DNA from: Calonectria ilicicola | Taxonomy: Eukaryota > Ascomycota > Sordariomycetes > Hypocreales > Nectriaceae | Assembly: GCA_020809705.1 (NCBI GenBank) | Contig: CP085827.1 | Coordinates: 248,001-312,000 of the forward strand | Direction: 5' to 3' | Length of the DNA: 64,000 nucleotides | In this document: positions 56,375-64,000 of the stretch, piece after piece | Layout of the letters: each line of letters begins with the position of its first letter | How positions within the stretch are numbered: position 1 is the first letter of the stretch | Program-made: the position numbers and the translations under genes | Notes under the pieces: model-generated | What the model was told of the DNA's origin: nothing | What the model saw: only the letters and a program-made list of their open reading frames with translations | The model's database searches: none

Positions 56375-58120
56375 TTATTTGTTGTTGGCGTCCGTACTAG
56401 GGCGATTGGAAAGCTCGTCTGAGGCACCTGTACCGATAATCCACCCACCGTTCTCTTCATCTTTCTTGGCTGTCCAATTTTTACCAGTAACCTGAGCTAA
56501 TAATTGGGCCCTTTCGACTACCTTACCGTTGAATCCTACCTCTTTCCGAATTTTGGAAGCGACAGTCATAACTTCACTGTGGTGCAGGATTGCGGCCATC
56601 GATACGAGTCCCACTGGCTCTTCGTCCAGTATGCTGGGGCTTCTTTGCACAAAGGCAAAGACAAATAAAACAGAGCAGAGAGCAGTGAACAAGAATATGA
56701 TGATGATGTATGCCACCCATGGCGTGACATAGAGGCGGGTAGTTGGGACAACAACTTTGCCCATCCCAGTCGTGATATTTTCAATTTTATCAAAGCCATG
56801 CATGGCAATGGCATTCAAGTATATGGCAGTAAATACGTCGGATATAGATCTTTTGAGGATTTCTGGAGCCATCGGGTTTGAAGGCTGTAGTTGCTGAGAA
56901 TAAGACAGCACCAGGGTGCCCATGTCTGACGTTGACCATTTTGCTTGTGGATTGAAGGTGACTGGTGCCAGAATACCTTGTTCAATAATCCTCCAGAGAT
57001 AGGGGCGGGCTGTGTCTGGATTTTCAGTTGCCACAAAGGACTGGATCGTTGGAGATTGACCTAATGATACCCTGAGCAAGCCCTGCACTTGCTGATAACC
57101 TGTTGCACACGAGATGACGTTGACGTTGTCGACCTTGTTTAGTGAGGAAGACGAGTACTTGGCGGCCGCGAAAACGAGACGGCTATAGTAGGCTGATGGA
57201 GAGCAAGTTATCACCGACTTTGTTTTGAAATATGTCTGCTGCTGGCTGTTGACTGCAAAGCTCAAGCTGAAGTCGCAGCCCCTGTCACTCCCATCTACCT
57301 GTGCAGTTCCTTCGCTAGACTGCTGTAGGTTCGATGATAGTGTATAGTTGTGGACCAGTTCACAGTTGAGGTAGGCTGCGTAGGCGGTTGTATTCGCCTC
57401 TATTGTAGCGGCCTTTGAAGCATCCCTTTCTGGGGCGAATGGTCTGAATGCGTGCTGGTTACTTGTCCAGGCAATATTGCTGCCATGATAGAGGAGCGTT
57501 GCTGCAACAGTGTCCATGACGGGTCTCCAGTCTAGCGAATCGTCTAGATTGCTTTCGTTGAAAGTGCTATTATATAAAATAGAGATTGGATCTGCCATTG
57601 GCACCACCTTTATCGCGAACAGCCGTGCGGCGAATGGTGCTGCGATGTAGGCGAGCATCAGAGACAGTAATGTCGTAGTTCCAACTGCCTTGTGGGATTT
57701 CCGAAATGCCACCCACCAGCGCCAAACTGATGGAGAAAGGCGGTAGTCCAGCAAGATGGACTTGTCTGCCGTTGCTCCTTGTGCCTTGCGCAATTCGACA
57801 AAGGGCTGCCGATCGGAGATTGCACCAGCAACCCAGCCCCAATATGCACTGAAGAGAGCAAATACAAGACTTGGAAGCGTCGTCCAAAGTATGCCTAGTT
57901 CCAAAGAGCCTTCAAAGGTTTTGGAATCTTGTCCGAGAAAACTAACAACACCGGAAGCGGTTATATTTAATGCGTTGACGGTGACGAACCCATTCTCAGT
58001 TGACGATGTATGTAGTAGCACAGCGATGGCGACTGTAAGTGCAATGTCAAGTAGACCAAACATTAAAAGCGACGGCCATTGCAGCGCCAGAGGGATCCAT
58101 CCAGCGGTTTCTCCATGCAT
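56375..58120 (-). CDS. DUF3433-type fungal membrane protein
   Basis: Intronless. Start set at ATG 58120 (MHGETAGWIPLALQWPSLL), giving 581 residues; a start at 58219 would add 33 residues encoded partly by a poly-T/A tract. Membrane segments near residues 14-36, 75-100, 145-170 and at about 475-500 (WVAYIIIIFLFTALCSVLFVF). SPSVWRWWVAF and YRLSPSVW patterns, and a large N-glycosylated extracellular part, match fungal DUF3433 proteins. C-terminal region GKNWTAKKDEENGGWIIG is cytosolic. Function unknown for the family. It is head to head with the GPI protein gene. Confidence 0.82.
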   Translation of the reverse strand: MHGETAGWIPLALQWPSLLMFGLLDIALTVAIAVLLHTSSTENGFVTVNALNITASGVVSFLGQDSKTFEGSLELGILWTTLPSLVFALFSAYWGWVAGAISDRQPFVELRKAQGATADKSILLDYRLSPSVWRWWVAFRKSHKAVGTTTLLSLMLAYIAAPFAARLFAIKVVPMADPISILYNSTFNESNLDDSLDWRPVMDTVAATLLYHGSNIAWTSNQHAFRPFAPERDASKAATIEANTTAYAAYLNCELVHNYTLSSNLQQSSEGTAQVDGSDRGCDFSLSFAVNSQQQTYFKTKSVITCSPSAYYSRLVFAAAKYSSSSLNKVDNVNVISCATGYQQVQGLLRVSLGQSPTIQSFVATENPDTARPYLWRIIEQGILAPVTFNPQAKWSTSDMGTLVLSYSQQLQPSNPMAPEILKRSISDVFTAIYLNAIAMHGFDKIENITTGMGKVVVPTTRLYVTPWVAYIIIIFLFTALCSVLFVFAFVQRSPSILDEEPVGLVSMAAILHHSEVMTVASKIRKEVGFNGKVVERAQLLAQVTGKNWTAKKDEENGGWIIGTGASDELSNRPSTDANNK

Positions 58121-58553
58121 GATTGTTTCGGTTTTTTTTTTTTCGCGATCTGTGAAAGGGGTTCTGTAGCTGCTTGAGCGGTGGTTTTTGGAAACATGGA
58201 CATTGAGTAAAACAAACAAAAGACGGGAGGGATCAAATCGTCGAGTCGCAAATCCGACCTGGGGCCCTAGGCATCCAGAGCGGAAGTTTCCGGTGCGGCT
58301 GCGACGCCGTTTAGGGCTGAGTCGAAGTTTAAGGTTAAGTAGTTAAGACATGCTTATGTTAGTCTAGTCTTCTGCAGTCTCGGCCCTACGCCTCTGGAGG
58401 TCAAATCTAGCCCGTGGCGCATCAAATGACACTAGGTAAAGTTTAATTTGAAAGCTACAGAGCCAGCTCCAAGTTACAGAATGCCCATAAATAAAGCGGT
58501 CTGACGTGAATTACCCCGCCAAATACTAGACACCAAATGATCAAGCTATCACC
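58121..58553. other. Divergent promoter region
   Basis: Between the DUF3433 gene and the GPI-protein gene, which point away from each other. Nothing else recognised. Confidence 0.4.
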
Positions 58554-59461
58554 ATGGCAGTGCCCTCACAGTCTCAAATTCTGCTTGCTTTTGCTCTATC
58601 ATTCTTCATTTCAACCGCGTCCTGTCTCACTTCTCTTACACCATCTGATTGCCTCGGAAACATTGACTCGTTTCCACACTGCGATATGATGACGAAGATT
58701 CTAGACAAATGTAGCAAGATAACATTGAAGCAGCAAATCGCCGACTGTTTCTGTACCCAAGAACTTTTAAACTCATTCATAGGGTGAAAACTACCTCTGA
58801 TAATTGCTGTTGGTATTAACTAGCATCTAGGTGCAAAGGTGAATATAGGCAATGTAGCCTAAGCACTTCGTTCGACAGCGAGATAGATGAAGACATAAAA
58901 ACTTGGCAAGAATCATGCTCTCGTTACATCTCAAAAGCGTACACCACCCCACCCGTTGCAGCTCCGACCAAAACGATAGATTTGGATAAATGCCAGGCTT
59001 ATGCAGAAAGTTGCTACCAACTAGGTCAATCCGCCTCGGCATGCAAGACGGCAAACAATCAACCAGAATCCATCACTAGCTGCCGCTGTCAGACTTCCAT
59101 AATTTCCCTGGCTTCCGCTTGCTATGTCGAAAGGCATGAATGGTGTCTGGGCACCACGCACGCTGCCTCCTCCATTTGGGAATTCAACAATTGTGGAGCC
59201 ACGCACACAGTTCATACCACTACAGTATGTCCTCGGTATAACACTAATAGATGACGCTTCTAACTAGTAAAGACTTTAGAGCTACCAACATCAACGCACA
59301 AGGATGAATCGGTTGCCACTAGCCAAGTTAGCTCGTTGGAGTTTGGTCCAACGCCTACCACAAATGTCGATGCTTCAAATGGGTCTCCATCAAAACGATA
59401 TAGCAATAAGTTTTTGGGATATGTAGCAGTCTTCCTTTCGCTAATTCCAATGTATTTGTAA
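58554..59461 (+). CDS. Cysteine-rich GPI-anchored secreted protein
   Basis: Exons 58554-58783, 58831-59224 and 59273-59461; 270 residues. Signal peptide SQILLAFALSFFISTASC. Two cysteine-rich blocks: DCLGNIDSFPHCDMM to CFC, and KCQAYAESCYQL to SCRCQ and CYVERHEWC. The C terminus after the last intron ends SNKFLGYVAVFLSLIPMYL, a hydrophobic tail preceded by small residues, as for a GPI anchor. Surface protein; function unknown. The cysteine spacing is not that of a standard CFEM domain. Confidence 0.82.
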
Positions 59462-59509
59462 CTACACTCATGTAAAGGTTATGAAGACATTATGCGCATG
59501 ACCCTCTCA

Positions 59510-59560
59510 CCTCCGGCAGCCCTCCGGGGGCCCTCCCGGGGGGGCCTCGCTACGCTCGAA
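59510..59560 (+). repeat. GC-rich palindromic element, copy 5
   Basis: Nearly identical to copy 1 (one G fewer in the last G run): CCTCCGGCAGCCCTCC to CCTCGCTACGCTCGAA. Lies 48 bases past the stop of the GPI-protein gene. Left flank differs from copies 1, 3 and 4. Confidence 0.9.
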
Positions 59561-60455
59561 TATGCCTAGCTTTGTATTACCCTTTAGTTTTACAAAATAT
59601 ACGTAGTCTTGACCCCCAGACTCTCCCAGGACCCAGGAAATAGGCCCTTTCGACAAACGAGGCAAGCTGAACTAGTGTCAAAAGGATCGGTTGTGGTTGG
59701 TATTTGTTTAAAAAAACAGATCAAGCTTCAGGTAAAATAAAATTAAAAGAACCAATGTTCCGTCTGATACGAACACGAGTCTGGTTCATTGTTCCACAAG
59801 AGGTCTCCAAGGGATGACGCATCCTGCGCTGGAGGCATCCGGTTCATAAACGGAATACGGCTTGGAAACGTCGTGCTCCATGTATCACCGCCGGAAACAT
59901 TATACGAATGGCGTTTGAACAGTCTCATTGAATCTGATCTAGTGTAAGGCGAACTTGTCTGCTCGTCACTGTCTGGATCTGTGTTGCGAAAACTGCACTT
60001 TGTGGGCCGTCGGTAATCCCTCACCGTGTCACGCTGTTTGTTTTTCCATCACCACAACAAATATTTGCCGGTTCCGACGGAAATTGTTGCACCAAAGGTT
60101 GTACAGTAAGAAAACTCTGCTTTTCTAGGTATAAAGTTCAAGCCCGCCGGAGCATCCCACTTACACCTTCATTCTTCAGACGCTGCAAGACGACGCACCA
60201 CATCCTCAACCTTGACCGAGCCAGGTGCGCTTTGAAGAAGGGGATATCCACCTATATGCACGCGTATTCACCATATCGATCCATCCTACCGACCACTGCC
60301 TTTGGTGGCCACAGACTGGCCCCGACTGGCAGAGCAGCTTTCAGTGAAAATTCTAGCGCTTGACACCGAAGGCTTTATCTCTTCTTCACAGAACCTCTCC
60401 TGCAAACAACGCAAGGCACCAAAACATCCAAAAACTTTGGACAACCATTACAACC
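59561..60455. other. Intergenic region with one doubtful minus-strand ORF
   Basis: A minus-strand frame at 59743-60024 encodes 93 residues of protein-like sequence (SMRLFKRHSYNVSGGDTW) but starts at GTG and has no recognisable domain; it may be the last exon of a small gene. Confidence 0.3.
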
Positions 60456-61116
60456 ATGTCCGGCGGCAACGGGTCCTGTCCAGCCTACATACAGGGCTAT
60501 ATGCTAGGAGCATTTAACCTCATCTGGCCGGGATCCGAGCAAAAGATGGAGAGTTACAAGGGCATTCCATCGAGAAAGCTTGGTCAAGGTCGACGAAGGT
60601 CAGTTTTCGTACAAGGTCGACAGACAGATTTGGAGCCTCTTCTTCGAGGGCTTTGAGCAGATGCCCAGTTGGCCATGGGAGAGGCCAGAAGGGAATACAC
60701 AATTGGGCCACTTGCCAATATATGTGGAACTGAGAGAGAGAATCGTACGTTGCAAAACCCCAGTCAAGTTGTCCATAGCCAATTCCAAGGAGGCCGAGAA
60801 TCAGGAGGATGGACAGATCGTAAGCCCAGAGAGCCTTGATCCAGCGAGTCCGGGACTGAGGCCCCAGAGCTCAGAAGACAAGACTGGAAGTGAGATTGAG
60901 TCTGGCCTTCTGGAGCTTGCATCGTATGGTGACCGCGTCGAGACCGTGTTCGCCAACCGGCAGGCCCTGAACGAAGGAATGGGAGGTATTCTGAGTCAGT
61001 GGCTGCGCGACAGACGCATTGGAGCAGTCTTCTTTGATTCTGATTGGACACAAGATCAAGAAGGAGGCGGAACCCGCTGGGCGACGGCAGATATGGACTT
61101 CAACTTGATACGCTAG
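60456..61116 (+). pseudogene. Hypothetical protein, frame shifted once
   Basis: From ATG 60456 (MSGGNGSCPAYIQGYMLG) the frame is protein-like to about 60577, then protein-like sequence continues in another frame (VKVDEGQFSYKVDRQIW) to the TAG at 61114-61116. The break is at AAGCTTGG: one T too many would explain it. If joined, about 219 residues, with an acidic Ser/Pro/Glu-rich middle and a C-terminal segment RRIGAVFFDSDWTQDQEG. No family recognised. Confidence 0.45.
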
Positions 61117-62218
61117 AATGCCAAGAATCGCATCGAAGATGAAAGGCGGGCCCCTTCCACAACCCGCCGTGAGAGGAGACTGGAAAGGCAAGCCGGAGGG
61201 CTGCAAAAAATGGCCAGCCGTCAAGATCAGAATAGACGCCAAGGCGGTGATGTCCCTATGGGTAGAACGGGGCCGGCAGAGGGAATCGACTTTGACGTGA
61301 CTGAGCAAGACGGGTAACAGGCGTGATGCGAGCATTGTTGATCGGGATGATGGACTTGGTGGCACTACACTTGACTACTCTTGGCGAGCTATTAGGTTCC
61401 TTCTGAGTTATTTTCTTCATTGTTTGTCGAGTAGAAGGAAATCTTGAGTTCGAAGTAAATGGAAGTTGTTGATCTTTGTCATTTGAATGCAGTGACTGTT
61501 CAAGAGGACAGATTCTTTGTTAAGACTGAAATGTAGGATGCTATCTTTCACGTCGTGCACACGAAGAAGTACCTCAAAAGGTATTGGAGGGCGGGAAATG
61601 ACAGTTGGAAGCAAAGAGTGTGATTTATATGATCGAGGATCTCCCATGCGAAGGGTTGACCAACGAAGCGACATGGTGTAAATAAACCGACACTCCAACA
61701 ACTAGGCAAAAGACAAAATAAAATATTAAATCCAATGATACAAACAGAAAAAGCCTTCAAATGGGCCAAAAGGATGCATAATTCGGTTGAGTGTTTGTTG
61801 GCGCCAGCACCATCCTCACAAAGACCAGGATCAGCCAAGCCAGCCAATCTTCCACCAAAATGCCATATTTTACACATCGAGTTCAATTCCATGATCCCCA
61901 AATCATTCTTCCAAGGGATGCCACATCGCACGATGATGGTTATGGCGGACCTGCTTGATTCAACGTAAGGGATCGACTGCCAAGAACAGTCTCTGCTGCG
62001 GGAAAACGCGCCCGCGAATCGCACCTCGAACACCCGTAGCCGCATCTTCAAGATGGTGCAGGCAGCGGAGATTTCAGGCTTTGCCTTTTTCTTGTTCCCA
62101 TCTAGATCCGTTGCCAGGCTCGAACTGTCCGACCATCTTTGATGCCTTAGTGATGTTAGCTGCTGACCGTCAACCCCAGTGCTTTTGCCTTGTCTAGACG
62201 CTTTCGGAGTTGACTTAC
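61117..62218. other. Region without assignable gene
   Basis: A long minus-strand frame (61548-62234) is present. Part of it, about 61990-62140, may be a downstream exon of the zinc-knuckle gene remnant (a GTAAGT donor at 62217 and acceptor ACTAAG near 62140), but the rest is not protein-like. Confidence 0.3.
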
Positions 62219-63660
62219 TTATTGAAGAGAGCAACGCCCGTACTTGTTAGTCAAGTCTTGGATAAGCTTAAAGGTGGGATCATCTTCTGAAATCTTTTGA
62301 TACGCGTGGACTTTTTGTATGTCCCGTTTGAACTTCTCCATTCCATCAACCCGTTCGCATCCATCCCAAGAGATAGGGATGTAACAAATTCTTGATAGTC
62401 GTAAGTTCGATACGAACTACTTCTGGGACTTCTCGGCTACTTCTGCCTCTTCATCCAAGGCGGCAAGAAGTGTGGCAGGGATGCCAGAAAAGGTCCGACG
62501 AGCAGTGGACTAGTCCACTATAGCAGGATCTGATCGCCTCTCCCGGCCAACTGAGCTCTGATCTACATCATTCTCCATCATAAATGCATATTCTTCAGTC
62601 CAGGGAAGTTGCTAGCCTTTGCTCAGCTTGTATCCTACCTCGATCACCTTGTACAGGGTGTGATACCACTCAAGCAGTGCTAGAGGTAATATGCCGCTGC
62701 ATTGATCCACAACAAGGTCAACTTGGTCCCAAAGGTTGAGCGGAAAGTGGCGACACCTATCGGTGGGATGTCCAGCCTGATTGCAACAGGCGCAACCTCT
62801 GGTACACCCAAGGTAGGAATTCTGGCATTGAATGATGACGTGGCCGCGTTGGCCACAACTACCACATCGCGTGACGGCGCGCCAAGACTCAACCATACTG
62901 ATCAAAATTGGTTTGTTGGTATTTTCCATAGAAAAGTGCTCTTCTTGCATCGCTCGTCCCTTCTCGACAAGCGACCTTTTTCGAGCGGCAGCATCAACTT
63001 GGTGGCCGAGCATGGTGAAGACGTCGGGTGTTGGATGATCTGAAGGAGAGCAAACCGGTTTGTGTGGTGCTTGTGTGGGTTGTTGTGTTGGGGCACAATG
63101 CTCATTTCCAGACGTAAAAAAGCTTTTCATCACGCTATCCATGACTTTGTTTGCCAGCTGCGCCGACAGTTGGTGGGCAGCATTTTAGTTTTACTGCCAA
63201 CCTCATTTTTCGAGCTCCGTGACCTTTGTCGTGAAACTCATAACCTCTTTCCGTCTCTAACTTCTTTGTTCAGGTCTTGGACTTGGACGGCTATTTGTCG
63301 TGGCTTGCAAGCCGTTTATCTGCATTTGCTGCAGCAATGTTCGCGCGATAGACTATGAATCATCGTAGCTTGCCTTGGTTTCATTATCGGTTTCGTGAAA
63401 CATGCTTTGCATCTCTTTGCATGTTTCCGGTAGTCTGACAATCTTGCCATCTCCCCAAACAGTCAACCTGGTCAGCTGAGTCTAGGCTGCCGTGGCCTTC
63501 TCGCTGGCTGCCTCAAGCTTGGCTCTTGACCACGCTGCGACTTATTCATGGTGCTGATAATGTATGATGTTACGCTCGGCATTAATGCCGACTCAGAGTT
63601 TACGACCGCTGAGAGCTTCATCTGCACATTCTTCCGTATCTTATTAGTGCTTTCGGGTAT
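62219..63660 (-). pseudogene. Zinc-knuckle (CCHC) gene remnant with many in-frame stops
   Basis: A single minus-strand frame keeps protein-like sequence for about 1.4 kb but is cut by about a dozen stop codons, mostly TAG or TAA, such as those at 62612, 63593 (TGA) and the TAA pair at 63641-63646. The longest uninterrupted part (62612-63142) has two CCHC knuckles, CGSCGQRGHVIIQC and CACCNQAGHPTDRC. Upstream, the same frame reads LTRLTVWGDGKIVRLPETC and downstream KFKRDIQKVHAYQKISEDD. Nearly every stop differs from CAG, CAA or CGA by C to T, as expected from RIP. A gag-like or transposon accessory protein is possible; no reverse transcriptase or transposase was seen. Confidence 0.65.
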
Positions 63661-64000
63661 CGCAACAGGACGGCGTTTGGACTCTGTGATGGTCGTGGTA
63701 ACATTGTGGATAATCTTTTGATGCTATGGATATGGCTGGCAGTCTTGAGAGAAGTCTGCTTGGTTGAACCAGAATCTGTCTCCATATTAGACGTGGTCTC
63801 GTTAAATGACTTGGCTATCTTTTTGACGACACAAGTAATTTTACTTAAAGCACCATATGTGTGCGCAAATGTATCCAATCGTTTCGGACTGTTCATCGAC
63901 GGAAGCCTTTGTGAAAGATTTTCCTGCTTATACACCTGCATTTTGCTAGACTTGTATATATTCTAGGGAAGTCTTTAAAAATAAAAACATCAAAAATAAA
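63661..64000. other. Window end, probable continuation of the degraded element
   Basis: Upstream part of the zinc-knuckle remnant may extend here in a shifted frame. Ends in an A-rich stretch. Confidence 0.3.

Noticed and set aside
53160..59560. CRISPR-like array
   Set aside because: The repeats are few, in both orientations, kilobases apart with genes between them, and the organism is a fungus.
61548..62234. 228-codon minus-strand ORF as a gene
   Set aside because: Composition is not protein-like over most of its length and it has no domain; only a small part may be an exon of the neighbouring remnant.

Overview
The window is nuclear DNA from a filamentous ascomycete, most likely a Sordariomycete of the Hypocreales type. 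The reasons are gene architecture (introns of about 44-77 bases with GT..AG ends and CTAAC/CTGAC branch sites), many Zn2Cys6 regulators, and lineage-typical families: a HET-domain protein, a CFEM/PTH11-like receptor, an Alt a 1-like secreted protein, a DUF3433 membrane protein and a berberine-bridge-type oxidase. No search could be run; family calls rest on motifs and exon joins read from the sequence.

Layout. 1-1.3 kb: 3' part of a Thr/Ser-rich surface protein. 1.6-8.8 kb: a CrpA-like heavy-metal ATPase with a frame break at its TGES motif, a regulator with two tandem zinc clusters, and a Dal5-type transporter with an in-frame stop. 8.8-12.9 kb: no gene seen. 12.9-22.1 kb: a bZIP/DUF3425 regulator, tRNA-Arg(ACG) and two Zn2Cys6 regulators, one needing a 3-base microexon. 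22.4-23.0 kb: ankyrin-repeat remnant. 23.5-24.2 kb: glutathione S-transferase. 24.9 kb: tRNA-Ala(AGC) with an intron.

25.3-38.4 kb is a metabolic block: monocarboxylate-type MFS carrier, penicillin acyltransferase-like Ntn hydrolase, Dal5-type MFS carrier, class I glutamine amidotransferase, NCS1 nucleobase/allantoin-type permease, PhyH-type Fe(II)/2-oxoglutarate dioxygenase and D-amino-acid oxidase. A GFA-domain enzyme (39.6 kb) and a Zn2Cys6 regulator (40.6-42.9 kb) follow. Three importers beside N-acyl/amide and D-amino-acid enzymes suggest uptake and breakdown of a nitrogenous, perhaps non-proteinogenic, compound. This is inference.

43.3-51.9 kb: secreted FAD oxidase, Alt a 1-like protein, another Zn2Cys6 regulator and a CFEM-7TM receptor. 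53.1-59.6 kb: a HET gene, a DUF3433 gene and a GPI-anchored cysteine-rich protein interspersed with five copies of a GC-rich palindromic element found nowhere else in the window. 60.4-64 kb: a broken hypothetical gene and a zinc-knuckle gene whose single long minus-strand frame is cut by many stops of the kind produced by C-to-T change (RIP-like). Several genes are broken by one small lesion each, which could be real decay or assembly error.
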